The notes: generated by a model from the sequence alone, not told the origin. Shown: positions 13,491 through 22,559, counted from the first letter of the stretch. The stretch: DNA of 34,085 bases from Deltaproteobacteria bacterium (GCA_019308905.1 JAFDHF010000058.1:1-34085), one strand, 5' to 3'. Numbers and translations: made by a program.

Positions 13491-14273
13491 TCAGGTTCTT
13501 GATTGCGACTTTTTTCTTCCAAACAGTGCCAGCCCCAGGAGTCCGGACCCGACAAGAAGCAGGGTAGCAGGCTCGGGGACGCTCGTGCCTTCCGGTTTCC
13601 AGGTGAGGTCTTTGGAGCCGGGGTTGCCCACAAGTGTAGAAAGGATTTTCTTGCCCCTGGTCTTTGTCTTTATGGCCATTACGTCGAGGTGGATCCAGTC
13701 GAGGTCGAGTCCACCCGTGTCGATTGCAAGCTCCTTTATTTCGCCGGGTTTGTTGAAGGTGGTCTCATCGGCAAAGTTCGGCATGGTAGCCTGGGCCTTG
13801 GCGAACTCTCCGATGTCGTAAAACAGGAAATCGGCGATGGCTGACTTGAGCGGGTCGTGGTCGTTCGGGAAGTATGAGTTGTCCGCGTTCCAGTGAAAGG
13901 CGGAGATTCCACCGAAAGTGAGAGAGGAAGAAGCCGTAGCCCCCAAGCCGTCTGGAACAGAGGCGAGGAGGATGGCCCCGTGGGTATCGAAGAGGGTGGG
14001 GAGCCCGAATGAGGAATAGTCGTTACCGGTGCCTGTGGATCCCAGGCGGGTGACGTTTTTGTTGTATATCCCGCCGATCAGGATCGGTCCTACCCCCGAG
14101 GCAATCGCAGTATCGGTTTCCGTGGGATCGGTCAAAGACGGGAAATAGTCCGCGTAGGTGCCGGTGTCTCCAGGGCCTGCGAAGGCACCTATCTCCAGAG
14201 CAAAAGGACTCGCATTTGCCGCCAGCCCGAGGATGAAAAACCCTACTGCCATCAGCTTTGCAATACTCTTCAT
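13491..14273 (-). CDS. PEP-CTERM sorting-domain protein
   Basis: A 260-residue exported protein and a likely substrate of the exosortase encoded at 2162. It has an N-terminal signal peptide (LMAVGFFILGLAANASPFA) and a canonical C-terminal sorting signal: VPEPATLLLVGSGLLGLALF followed by the basic cluster GRKK. The middle part is rich in Gly, Thr, Asp and aromatic residues, lacks cysteine and matches no domain I recognise. I choose ATG at 14273 because the frame further upstream codes for residues unlike a signal peptide and would run through the sigma-54 promoter. That promoter, 49 bases upstream, points to control by PrsR. Confidence 0.93.
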   Translation of the reverse strand: MKSIAKLMAVGFFILGLAANASPFALEIGAFAGPGDTGTYADYFPSLTDPTETDTAIASGVGPILIGGIYNKNVTRLGSTGTGNDYSSFGLPTLFDTHGAILLASVPDGLGATASSSLTFGGISAFHWNADNSYFPNDHDPLKSAIADFLFYDIGEFAKAQATMPNFADETTFNKPGEIKELAIDTGGLDLDWIHLDVMAIKTKTRGKKILSTLVGNPGSKDLTWKPEGTSVPEPATLLLVGSGLLGLALFGRKKSQSRT

Positions 14274-14321
14274 TACCTGGATTCCCCCTCTCATCGAAGA
14301 GATACAAACACGTATAGAAGA

Positions 14322-14337
14322 ATCAAAGGCCGTGCCA
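14322..14337 (-). promoter_or_regulatory. Sigma-54 (-24/-12) promoter of the PEP-CTERM gene
   Basis: Minus-strand TGGCACGGCCTTTGAT matches the consensus TGGCAC-N5-TTGC(A/T) except for A in place of C in the -12 element. Its distance from the ATG (about 49 bases) gives a 5' leader of roughly 35-40 bases. PrsR, a sigma-54 activator with an intact GAFTGA loop, is encoded 400 bases upstream. Confidence 0.75.
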
Positions 14338-14687
14338 AATAACCCGAGTCCATCCGGTCCGGACAGGATCGGCGGATTCATAGATTCCTTGCGGAAAAGC
14401 CCGACCACGGGAAGGAGCAAAGGGCAGCCGTTTGTTCGGGATAGATCATGGGAGTGTAAAGTTTTCCGTCATTTTTTCGGAAATCGGGGACAATCGGCAG
14501 GGATCTTGCCTAAGGTGATTGAATAGACAGGGAGACCGGGAATCCGGCAGGATGGTGCGAAATTGTAAGGTATTCCGACGATTCTGTCGATTTTCCCTGT
14601 GTGGCGGCATACTTGCGGTGTCAAGCCCATGGGTGAGTCGGGGGTGTGCCTCCATCTCGTGGCCGGCCTTCCCGCGGCGGCCCAGAG
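14338..14687. other. Upstream region of the PEP-CTERM gene
   Basis: No gene is seen. This is where enhancer sites for a sigma-54 activator should lie. Candidates are TTTCCG-N9-CGGAAA (near 14462-14485) and ATTCCGACGATTCTGTCGA (near 14575), the latter sharing TTCCGAC with the inverted repeat upstream of prsT. No terminator for PrsR is obvious. Confidence 0.45.
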
Positions 14688-16061
14688 TCATTGTCTTCTC
14701 TGGATTCCCAGCTTTTCCATGAGCTCGTAAAGGGTAGGCCGGCTGATGCGCAGTTGGGCCGCGGCTTTGGTCATGTTACCCCTGTTTCTTGCCAGGGCCT
14801 GCCGGATGAGGTCTCTTTCGAGAGCCTCCCGGGCTTCCCTGAGCCCTCGGCCCTCGTATTTTGCATGGGGAGAGGTCAGCTCCAGATCCTCGGGTGTTAC
14901 CTTGTGTCCGTCTGCCATGATCACAGCCCGCTTGATTCGGTTTTCGAGTTCCCGCACATTGCCCGGCCATCTGTGGGCCTCCAGGGAGCGAATCGCCCCT
15001 GTGGTGAACCCTGTGATCTTTCTGTTACTTTCGGCTGCATACCGCCGGAGCAGATGATTTGCAAGCAGAAGGATATCTCCTTCACGGTCGCAGAGGGGAG
15101 GAAGGGAGATGACGACGACGCCGATCCGGTAGTAGAGATCCTCTCGAAAACGGCCGTCCTTCATTGCTTGCTTGAGGTCGGCGTTTGTGGCAGCGATCAC
15201 CCTGGAGTCGACCACGATCTCTCCTCTTCCGCCTACCCGCTCTATGGTGTGCTCTTGAAGGAATCGAAGGAGCTTTACCTGGAGGGCCGTGGAGAGTTCG
15301 CCGATTTCATCCAGGAAGAGTGTCCCCCCGTGGGCTTTCTCTATGCGCCCTCTCCGCTGGATGTGGGCGCCGGTGAAGGCCCCCTTTTCGTGGCCGAAGA
15401 GCTCGCTCTCCAGCAAGGTCTCAGGAATGGCACCGCAGTTGATCGCCACAAAAGCGTGGTGCCTCCTGGAGCTCTGCCGGTGGATGGCGCGTGCCACGAG
15501 CTCCTTGCCCGTGCCATTCTCTCCCATGAGCAGAACAGGAACATCCGTGGTCGCCACCTTACGGACCGAGGTGTATACCCTCTGCATCTGGGGGCTGGTT
15601 CCGAGCATTCCCTCAAACGATTCTTGATCGAAGCGGTATTGGAGCTCCCGGTGCTCCCGTTCGAGTCGATAGACGTGGATCGCACGGGAGAGGATTGTCC
15701 TAAGCTCGTCAACCTGGATCGGCTTGGAGAGGAAATCATAGGCCCCCTGGCCGATCGCCCGGAGCGCGTGCTTCTTTTCGCCGTGACCGGTCGCAACGAT
15801 GACCTTGACCAGGGCATCCTCTGCAAGTATCTCGGACAGAGCCCGAAAGCCCTCTTCCACGGTGTCGGGGGCCGGCGGCAGGCCGAGGTCCAGGATCACG
15901 GCAGGTGGCCGGTCTCGTCTGAGAATCTCCAGGGCACTGGGGCGGTCGCCGGCCTCCAGTATCTCGTAGTCGTGCCCAAGAGCCCATCTCAGTTGGGTAC
16001 GGAGGTCCTGGTCGTCTTCGACGATGAGGAGCTTGGGGATGGAAACCACCTCGGAGTTCAT
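14688..16061 (-). CDS. prsR: PEP-CTERM-box response regulator PrsR (sigma-54 activator)
   Basis: A 457-residue NtrC-type response regulator. The receiver domain has the acidic pair VEDD, the phosphoacceptor Asp58 in VILDLGLPP and the lysine in FLSKPI. The AAA+ domain carries Walker A (GENGTGKE), the sigma-54 contact loop GAFTGA, Walker B (GGTLFLDEIGEL) and an arginine-rich sensor region. A Fis-type helix-turn-helix (NMTKAAAQLRISRPTLYELM) ends the protein. The PAPDTVEEGF loop after the receiver aspartate is typical of the PrsR subgroup. It should be phosphorylated by PrsK and activate PEP-CTERM genes. ATG at 16061 is preferred; a GTG 15 bases upstream is also in frame. It lies 128 bases downstream of prsT on the same strand. 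Confidence 0.94.
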   Translation of the reverse strand: MNSEVVSIPKLLIVEDDQDLRTQLRWALGHDYEILEAGDRPSALEILRRDRPPAVILDLGLPPAPDTVEEGFRALSEILAEDALVKVIVATGHGEKKHALRAIGQGAYDFLSKPIQVDELRTILSRAIHVYRLEREHRELQYRFDQESFEGMLGTSPQMQRVYTSVRKVATTDVPVLLMGENGTGKELVARAIHRQSSRRHHAFVAINCGAIPETLLESELFGHEKGAFTGAHIQRRGRIEKAHGGTLFLDEIGELSTALQVKLLRFLQEHTIERVGGRGEIVVDSRVIAATNADLKQAMKDGRFREDLYYRIGVVVISLPPLCDREGDILLLANHLLRRYAAESNRKITGFTTGAIRSLEAHRWPGNVRELENRIKRAVIMADGHKVTPEDLELTSPHAKYEGRGLREAREALERDLIRQALARNRGNMTKAAAQLRISRPTLYELMEKLGIQRRQ

Positions 16062-16189
16062 CTTTCTTTGGGGCACGCAGGGTTTCAGGGCTTGCCCGCG
16101 TGTTTGTTTTCTTGCCGCCTTATTTCCGGCAGTCCGATTCTCCGGAGTGAGGGACCAGGGGCGTGGGTCGGTTCATGAGAGCCTCTTGC

Positions 16190-18475
16190 TCATTTACCCA
16201 TCTCTGCCAGCGTGCTCCTCGCCTCCTCTGCTCCGGGAAATTCCCGGCTCAGTTCAAGGGCCTGCCTCAATTCCCTCGCAGCCAGTGTCATCTGCCCGTT
16301 CTTGTGATAGGCCATCCCAAGATGATAGTGGACCACGGGATGGTTGGGGAGCTTTTCTCTGCTCTCCTCGAGGTGGGCGATGGCCTTTGGGAGGACGTTC
16401 ATCTTGTAATAGATCCAACCGAGTGTATCGGAGACGTTCGGGTCCCCTGGAGACCTCTCCTCGGCCATCCGGGCCAACGTCAAAGCCCTGCTGATATCGC
16501 CCCCGTGCTCCGCCTCCATGTAGGCCAGGTTGTTTGCCGCAGGAGAGAATTCGGGGTCGATTTTGAGGATCCTCTCATACTCGTCTCTGGCCTTTGCGAA
16601 GTCGTGCTGGGAATCGTAGATGACCGCCAGGAGCATGCGTGCCTGGATGGAGTCGGGATCCCTTTCAATGGCAGACCTGTACTCCTCTGTGGCCTTGTCG
16701 ACCATTTTGTGGCGGACATAGAAGCTGCCGAGAGAGACGAAGAGGGCGGAAGAGGTAGGGTCGAGATCGATTGCCGTCTTAAGGTTGGCTTCTGCCTGCT
16801 CAATCCGGCCCTCTCTCTCGTAAAGCCTCCCGAGAAGGTTGTAGAAGGAGGCCCGGCCAGGGGAGATCTCGATCTGTTTCCTAACTCTGGCGACGGCCTC
16901 TTGCGGCTCCTTCTTGCGGAGGTAGACCGAAACGATGTCCGCAAGGGCCGGGAAGAAATCCGGATCCACTGAGAGGGCTTTTTCAAGATAGCCGGCGGCC
17001 TTCGTGAGATCACCTTCGGCCATGGCGGTCTGGCCGAGCCGATGGTAGCCGGTTGGATTCCCGGGATCGATCCGGATCATTTCGGCGAAGTGTTCGCCGG
17101 CCTTCTTGAAGTTCCTCTTCAACAGAAAGGCCTTCCCCAGGACGAGGTGAGCCCGCAGGTCCTGCGGATTTTTCTCTACCAGGCGGCTCCCCTGTTCGAT
17201 GACCAGATCGAGGTCTCTCTGTCGAAAGGCGATCTGGAGAAGAGCCATGCGAGCGGCGTTCATTTCGGGGTCGAGTCGGAGAGAGTCGGCAAGCTCTCTT
17301 TTGGCTTCCTGTTCGTCCCTGTCGGCGAAATAGGCAAGCCCGAGGAAGTAATGGGCCATGGCAAACCCGGGGCGACTTCGGGTGACCGCCTCGAGGGTGG
17401 CGATCGCCTCTTTTGTCTGCCCCAGGGCGAGCTCGAGTCTTCCCTTCAGGTAGAGGCCGAGGGCATTGTTGTCGTCAAGGCGGAGGATTTCGTCGGTCTG
17501 CTTCCGGGCCTCTTGGAAATCTCCTCTTGAGAGGAGGATCTCAGCTACCTTTGCTCGTGCCCTGAGGTGCTTGGGATCGATATCGAGTACCTTCCTGTAC
17601 GCGGTCAGGGCCTTGTCGTTTTCCCCGCGGCTCGCATAGAAATCGGCGAGGATGAACCGAACGTCCGCATTTTCGGGTTCGAGATCGGCGGCGGCCCGGT
17701 AGTTTTCCTCTGCCTTGTCCCACCTCTTTGTTGAAGCATAGAAATTTCCGAGGAGCAGAATGGGGTTGACCCTCTGAGGCTCGAGGGCAGCTATGAGCTT
17801 GAATTGATCTTCTGCCTCGCCCAACCTTCCCGTGATTCTGTAAAAATTTGCCAGGTCGAAGTGAGCCTCCACGGATTTCTTGTCCAGGGCGATGGCCCGC
17901 TTCAGGGTCTTTTCCGCCGCCTCCCTTTCGCCGTTGACGGTATAGAGTTTTGCAAGATCCAGGTAGGGCCCGACCCTGTCCGGTGCCAAATCGACGGCTT
18001 TCTCGGCCTCCTTGATCGATTTCGCCACATCCCTTTCAACGAAGTACACGGCGCTGAGCAAGAGATGGCCCTCCACGTTGTCCGGCTCTCTTGCCAACAC
18101 GAACCTCGCCCTTTGTTCGGCTTCCTTCACCTTTCTGGCGCTGATCAGGAGGGCCCCCAGTCGCAGTTGGGCATCGATGTTGTCCTCGTCAAGGTCGACG
18201 GATCTGGAAAGTTCGGCAAAAGCCCGGCCGAGTTGCCCCGTCTTCAAACAGGCCATCCCGAGTTTGTAGTGGGCTAGGGCGTCTTCCGGGTCGATGTGGG
18301 TGGCGTTCCTGTACTCGATGATCGCTTCCTCGAACTTGCCCTTTTCAAAATAGGAATCCCCCCTCTTCATGTGTCTTGCCTTTTTCTGTTCCGGACTGCC
18401 GCATCCCACGGCGACTGCGAAGAACAAGAGCACGAGAGGAATGATCAGCTTCCTGGCCTTTGGCTCTATCTTCAT
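16190..18475 (-). CDS. prsT: PEP-CTERM system TPR-repeat lipoprotein PrsT
   Basis: A 761-residue lipoprotein made almost entirely of tetratricopeptide repeats, about 20 by eye. The signal peptide ends in a lipobox (AVAVGC), followed by GSPEQKKA. Repeats of the A-x-x-x-Y-x-x-A-I-x-x-D-P type run to the end, finishing in ELSREFPGAEEARSTLAEMGK. Proteins of this type accompany PrsK and PrsR and probably scaffold export or assembly of exopolysaccharide and PEP-CTERM proteins at the outer membrane. ATG at 18475 is chosen because the earlier in-frame start at 18529 would put a non-signal stretch before the lipobox peptide. The leader contains a nine-pair inverted repeat. Confidence 0.9.
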   Translation of the reverse strand: MKIEPKARKLIIPLVLLFFAVAVGCGSPEQKKARHMKRGDSYFEKGKFEEAIIEYRNATHIDPEDALAHYKLGMACLKTGQLGRAFAELSRSVDLDEDNIDAQLRLGALLISARKVKEAEQRARFVLAREPDNVEGHLLLSAVYFVERDVAKSIKEAEKAVDLAPDRVGPYLDLAKLYTVNGEREAAEKTLKRAIALDKKSVEAHFDLANFYRITGRLGEAEDQFKLIAALEPQRVNPILLLGNFYASTKRWDKAEENYRAAADLEPENADVRFILADFYASRGENDKALTAYRKVLDIDPKHLRARAKVAEILLSRGDFQEARKQTDEILRLDDNNALGLYLKGRLELALGQTKEAIATLEAVTRSRPGFAMAHYFLGLAYFADRDEQEAKRELADSLRLDPEMNAARMALLQIAFRQRDLDLVIEQGSRLVEKNPQDLRAHLVLGKAFLLKRNFKKAGEHFAEMIRIDPGNPTGYHRLGQTAMAEGDLTKAAGYLEKALSVDPDFFPALADIVSVYLRKKEPQEAVARVRKQIEISPGRASFYNLLGRLYEREGRIEQAEANLKTAIDLDPTSSALFVSLGSFYVRHKMVDKATEEYRSAIERDPDSIQARMLLAVIYDSQHDFAKARDEYERILKIDPEFSPAANNLAYMEAEHGGDISRALTLARMAEERSPGDPNVSDTLGWIYYKMNVLPKAIAHLEESREKLPNHPVVHYHLGMAYHKNGQMTLAARELRQALELSREFPGAEEARSTLAEMGK

Positions 18476-18797
18476 CTTTTTCCAGCCCCCGCAAGCAGAA
18501 TGGCATTGCCCCTTCCACGATTCTTGCACATTTTTCCCCGATTTTCCACCCCAAAAGTCGGAAGAGGCTTCGATGCTGAATGCTGAGCGGTTTTCCGGCT
18601 TCCGACTCCTGGAGCATCCCCTTCACCCTGGGGCTGGTCGGGGAAGGGGTGGGATAGCCATTTTGGGGTAAGCGGCAAGGGGTATAGGCCCGGTTTGGGG
18701 GACTCAAAGCCCGGGCGGTCTGGGCCTGGAGGTCGCGGGCAGCGTCTTCGGATGCATTTTGTGCTTCCGCTCGGAAGTACGGATCCCTCTTCGATTG
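18476..18797. other. Leader of prsT and spacer to the nuclease-like gene
   Basis: No gene is seen. Besides the inverted repeat at 18556-18607, the region holds C- and G-rich runs near 18610-18720. I found no -24/-12 element or good sigma-70 promoter close to the prsT start. Confidence 0.5.
18556..18607. promoter_or_regulatory. Inverted repeat in the prsT leader
   Basis: AGTCGGAAG (18556-18564) and CTTCCGACT (18599-18607) are perfectly complementary, 34 bases apart, and lie 80-130 bases upstream of the prsT start. The TTCCGAC core also occurs upstream of the PEP-CTERM gene near 14575, so a binding site for PrsR is possible. Confidence 0.45.
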
Positions 18798-19319
18798 CTA
18801 CACGCTCAGGTCTGAGTTCTTACGGGAGCCCGGCTTCAAGTTGATGGAAAGATTCCGGTAGACTTCGTCGGTAACCAGGATGGGGGCTTTCACCCTGACA
18901 GCAAGGGCTATGGCGTCGCTGGGCCGGGAGTCGACGGAGACCTCCCTGCCCTCGAGCTTCAGGATGAGCCTTGCATAGATGATGTTTTGCCGCACGTCGT
19001 GAATGAGGACATGGTGGAGCCGCACATGGAGGCTCTCCAGGATGTTCTCGATCAGGTCGTGGGTCATGGGGCGGGGCGGCACGACGCCGTTGATTTCGAG
19101 ATATATGGCCCTGGCCTCGTTGGCACCGATCCAGATGGGGATAACCTTCCTTTGGTCCATATCCTCCAGGATCACCATGGATTCCCCCTCAAGCGGATCG
19201 ACTCTGACCTTCATGACTTTCATCCTGACGGTGCCGGGGCTCCGGTCCGGAAGTCTTGTCTCGGACAAGATTCCGGTGGCAAGAAACACAACCGGGATGA
19301 TCAATAGCCATCTTTTCAA
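18798..19319 (-). CDS. Exported bifunctional-nuclease-family protein (DUF151)
   Basis: A 173-residue protein of the DUF151/BFN family, named for plant proteins with reported RNase and DNase activity. The core is clear: VDPLEGESMVILED, then VIPIWIGANEARAI, HDLIENILESL and the hallmark SRPSDAIALAVR. Unlike most bacterial members, it has an N-terminal hydrophobic stretch (RWLLIIPVVFLATGIL) that looks like a signal peptide or anchor, so it probably acts in the periplasm. The TTG start at 19319 has AAGGAGG five bases upstream. It follows the TPR lipoprotein after 26 bases and is probably in one operon with it and the kinase upstream. Confidence 0.85.
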   Translation of the reverse strand: MKRWLLIIPVVFLATGILSETRLPDRSPGTVRMKVMKVRVDPLEGESMVILEDMDQRKVIPIWIGANEARAIYLEINGVVPPRPMTHDLIENILESLHVRLHHVLIHDVRQNIIYARLILKLEGREVSVDSRPSDAIALAVRVKAPILVTDEVYRNLSINLKPGSRKNSDLSV

Positions 19320-19345
19320 GACTGCCTCCTTGGAGGACCGCCCTT

Positions 19346-20296
19346 CTACGAACCGGAGGACATTTCCAACTCGAGTCTTGGATCGAGCTGGCGGGCCCGT
19401 TTCCATTCCTCGGCGGCCTCGTCTTTCATGTTTTTCAGCTTGTAGGCCTTTCCCAGGTAGAAGTGGGCGAGGGCGACGTCCGGGTTCAGGGCAATGACCT
19501 TCTTGAAGGCCTCGATAGCCTGGTCGACCTGCCCTCTATCGAGGCGAGCCCAGCCGACATTGAAAAGGACCTGCAGGGATTCCGGGTTGATTTCCAGGGC
19601 CTTCTGCCATGCAGAGAAAGCCTCGCGGTGTCTTCGGGCCTCGTAGAGGGCCCTCCCCAGAAGATTGTAGGTCCCCTCGTTGTCTGGGTCCACACGGGCG
19701 GATTCTTGATACTCAACGATCGCCTGGTCGAGGCGGCCCATCTTTTCGAGGGCCAATCCGAGGCTGTTTCTCGCCTCTACGGAGAGGGGGTTGATCTTGA
19801 TCGACTGCCTGAACTCCGAAACCGCCTCCTTGTGTTTTCCCATGGCTTCGTATGCCAGGCCCAGACTGACGTGGGCCCTGGAGTGCCGCGGGTCGTACCT
19901 GATGGCTTGACGATAGGCACGAGAAGCCTTCTTCAGGTCTCTCCGGCTGTGATAGATCAGGCCGATGCGGTAGTAAGCCTCGGTGTATTTGGGATCGATG
20001 TCGAGGGTCTTTTCAAATTGAACCAGGGCCGCTGTTCTGAGACCCTTCCGGTAGTAAACAAGGCCGAGGTTGAAATGGGCATCGGCGTAGCGGGGTTCCA
20101 GTGAAACCGCCCTGGAAAACTCGGCGATGGCCCCGGTTGCGTTGCCCTCTCGGAGGTAGACAAGTCCCCTCTTGTTGTGATACCTGGCCGGGCTGTCAGG
20201 GGGAATCTCTCTGAGTCCTGCAGAGCAGGAGAAGAGAAAGAGTAAACCCGCAGCGCCGACAACCCCGCTTGCTACCGCCCTACAGCTCAGAAACAT
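19346..20296 (-). CDS. TPR-repeat lipoprotein
   Basis: A 316-residue protein with a signal peptide ending in a lipobox (LLFLFSC, then SAG) and about seven to eight tetratricopeptide repeats, such as ARYHNKRGLVYLREGNATGA and ADAHFNLGLVYYRKGL. It is likely anchored to the inner or outer membrane and mediates protein contacts. ATG at 20296 is chosen since the earlier open frame overlaps the kinase gene and lacks a signal. It sits between the GAF kinase (71 bases) and the DUF151 gene (26 bases), all on the same strand. Partner proteins cannot be deduced. Confidence 0.87.
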   Translation of the reverse strand: MFLSCRAVASGVVGAAGLLFLFSCSAGLREIPPDSPARYHNKRGLVYLREGNATGAIAEFSRAVSLEPRYADAHFNLGLVYYRKGLRTAALVQFEKTLDIDPKYTEAYYRIGLIYHSRRDLKKASRAYRQAIRYDPRHSRAHVSLGLAYEAMGKHKEAVSEFRQSIKINPLSVEARNSLGLALEKMGRLDQAIVEYQESARVDPDNEGTYNLLGRALYEARRHREAFSAWQKALEINPESLQVLFNVGWARLDRGQVDQAIEAFKKVIALNPDVALAHFYLGKAYKLKNMKDEAAEEWKRARQLDPRLELEMSSGS

Positions 20297-20367
20297 CTCT
20301 TCTGTCCCTCCCCGGGGTTGAAAGACCGGATCAAAAGTCTTGGATCCCTCAGGTTGAGGCGAGCCCG

Positions 20368-22194
20368 TCAGTCGGTAACCCGGGGGAGATAGACCCTGAA
20401 GGTTGTATGGTTCTCTTCGGCCTCGAGCTCGATTCTGCCCCCCATGATCTTTACGAGACGATTGGTGATGTGGAGCCCCCTTCCCGTGGTTTCTCCCCCG
20501 AGGATCTGCTCCCTCTCTGCTTCTGATATCCTCCCGGTGTTGCTGATTTCGGCCACAGCCCACCTGTCCAGAGGGTAGGTCCTGGCGATGAGACTTCCGC
20601 CCTTTTCCGGAATTGCATTAGTGGCGTTGCTGAGCAGGTTGTCGAAGACCCTTTCGATATGGAGGGGATAGCACCTGATCCACAGGGGGGTCTTGAGATC
20701 CCTGACGATCTGGATGTTCCGGCGTTTCTGCTCCCGGATGGCCTCCCTGTTGATCTCGAGCCGGCGGGCGAGCTTGTCGGTCATGTCGACCTCCTCTTCC
20801 TTGCCCGCGCCGTATACGCTGTAGGCCATCTCCTGCATCCTGGAGGTTTCGCGGACAAGGATGTCGAGGTCTCGGACCACCTTCTCCTTCTTCCTGTCGA
20901 TATCCCCCTTGACGAGGGCGTTTCTGACCCTCTTGGCGAATCCAGCGGCTGCAATGGCGGGGTTCTTGAAATCATGGAGGATATCGTCGAGCTGTTCGAT
21001 CTTGACGGCCTTCATCAGTTCCTTGCCGAAAAAGACGAGGAGCTCGATCTCTTCACTCGTGAAGCTGGTGTGTTTGTCGAGGGCATCGAAGGCGAGAAAG
21101 TAGTTGACCGTATCGCCGGTCTTCATGGGCACGTAGAGGATGGAGTTGATATTCTGAACCATGGTGAACCGCCTCAACTCCTCGGTCAGCAGGCGGCTCC
21201 TCCGGGGATTGTCGATCAGGATATAGGAAGGATATATCTTCTCATCCTCGTACTCCCCCAGGATGGAAGACTGATGGATGATTGCACTGAAGTACGGCTC
21301 CTCGTTGATGGAGAAGACCTTGCCCACCCCGTGGTAGCCCATCTTCTCCGGATAACCCGCCTCGAGGGTCACCTTCTCCCGGTCCGGGCTTACCGAGAAA
21401 AGTGCACAGCTCTGAATCCATATGACGTCTGCCAGTTCAGGGATGATGAGGGTGAAGATCTCTTTCATCCGAATGCCCTCACCCTTGCCCAATTTGTGGA
21501 AGATGGTCCCTACGATCTTCTCCTTCTTTTCGTTCAGCTTCTCCAGGGCGAGGATTCTCCGATTGGCAATCACGAAGGTGACGCGGCGGGCCAGCATCTC
21601 GGCCACACGGATGTCCACGTCGTGGAATTCCCGGTCTGCCTTCTTGTAGTAAATCTGTATGGTGCCCTTGATATCTCGCTCGGTCAAGGAGACGCGATGG
21701 AAACTGAATGGGACCGCCATCATGGATGAGAGGCCGAGTCTCCTGGTAATATCCTTGTTCTTGTACCTCGGCTCCTTCATGATGTTGGGGATTACGATGC
21801 TCTTCCCTGTCTGGATCGCCTCTCCAGCGATAGAATCCTCATAGGGAACGGCCTCTTCCCTCATCGATTCCTCGTAACGGTAAGAGCCGTAGGAGACCAT
21901 CTGGTGTTTGACGGAGTCGAAGATTCTCACCGACGCCGCATCTGCCTTGAGGAACTTTGCGATCTCGGTGACTGCCATGGTGAGAATCTCCTTTTCAGAG
22001 AGAGTGGGATCGATGGTGATGATCTGTTCTGCCTGGTCGATGACCGTTTGGATGTTGCGACTTACAACGTCTTCATGGATGGCCTGGGCGAGTTCCTTCA
22101 GATCCCTTTCTGTGAGGTCGGCCCTCGCAACGGCAGGGTTTTTTTTCAGGTAGTCGAGTAGTTCCTCGGTGGAATCAAAAAATGTCTCTTTCAT
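20368..22194 (-). CDS. Cytoplasmic GAF-domain sensor histidine kinase
   Basis: A 608-residue protein without membrane segments. Residues from about 50 to 215 form one GAF domain (with EAVPYEDSIAGEAIQTGKSIVIPNI), a second GAF-like region follows at about 235-395, then a phosphoacceptor segment ILHDFKNPAIA with His407 and an HATPase domain with the N box NLLSNATNAI, the variant NTGRI and GRGLHI boxes, ending in TTFRVYLPRV. The start at ATG 22194 is the likeliest, with a TTG nine bases upstream. No response regulator is next to it, so its target could be PrsR or an unlinked regulator; that is inference. It heads a run of three minus-strand genes. Confidence 0.87.
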   Translation of the reverse strand: MKETFFDSTEELLDYLKKNPAVARADLTERDLKELAQAIHEDVVSRNIQTVIDQAEQIITIDPTLSEKEILTMAVTEIAKFLKADAASVRIFDSVKHQMVSYGSYRYEESMREEAVPYEDSIAGEAIQTGKSIVIPNIMKEPRYKNKDITRRLGLSSMMAVPFSFHRVSLTERDIKGTIQIYYKKADREFHDVDIRVAEMLARRVTFVIANRRILALEKLNEKKEKIVGTIFHKLGKGEGIRMKEIFTLIIPELADVIWIQSCALFSVSPDREKVTLEAGYPEKMGYHGVGKVFSINEEPYFSAIIHQSSILGEYEDEKIYPSYILIDNPRRSRLLTEELRRFTMVQNINSILYVPMKTGDTVNYFLAFDALDKHTSFTSEEIELLVFFGKELMKAVKIEQLDDILHDFKNPAIAAAGFAKRVRNALVKGDIDRKKEKVVRDLDILVRETSRMQEMAYSVYGAGKEEEVDMTDKLARRLEINREAIREQKRRNIQIVRDLKTPLWIRCYPLHIERVFDNLLSNATNAIPEKGGSLIARTYPLDRWAVAEISNTGRISEAEREQILGGETTGRGLHITNRLVKIMGGRIELEAEENHTTFRVYLPRVTD

Positions 22195-22531
22195 ATGATT
22201 CAACAGCCCGATGAGACCATAGGACCAACAACACCATACTATTGGCTGGAAGGTATTTTGTCAAGGCGCGGACCTGGCGGTGATCCACCATCTATCTTCG
22301 CTTGGTCCAACTCGGGCTGTCGGGCCATTGTGTCATTCCTTCGCTTTACTCAAGAGCCTGCCCTGAACTGACAAGGTGCTCTCGGAATGACAGGTTGGGT
22401 AGGCAGAATAATAGTCGATTGATTGCGTGATCGAAGACCGGTTCACCGCCCAGGGATGAAGCCACTCGGTCAAGACTGAAGAATCGCCGTGGAGCGAACG
22501 TTCGCTCGGCAACCTCAGGCGTGAGTCCTCC
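22195..22531. other. Divergent intergenic region with a possible dispersed repeat
   Basis: No gene is seen between the divergent kinase and FmdB genes. The stretch 22330-22480 contains GAATGACA, GTCGATT, CACCGCC and GAAGCCACT in the same order as 5385-5480, and may be another copy of a dispersed intergenic element. Confidence 0.4.
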
Positions 22532-22559
22532 TTGACAATTCTCGATTTCGTACTATATT
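22532..22559 (+). promoter_or_regulatory. Sigma-70 promoter upstream of the FmdB gene
   Basis: TTGACA (22532-22537) and TATATT (22554-22559) are 16 bases apart and about 72 bases upstream of the start codon. Confidence 0.65.

Noticed and set aside
15426-15441. TGGCAC-N5-TTGAT on the plus strand inside prsR
   Set aside because: It fits a sigma-54 promoter but lies within coding sequence, antisense, with no plus-strand gene downstream. Probably chance.
14646-16178. 510-codon plus-strand open frame
   Set aside because: It is antisense to prsR, which has full family motifs. High GC content keeps the opposite strand open.
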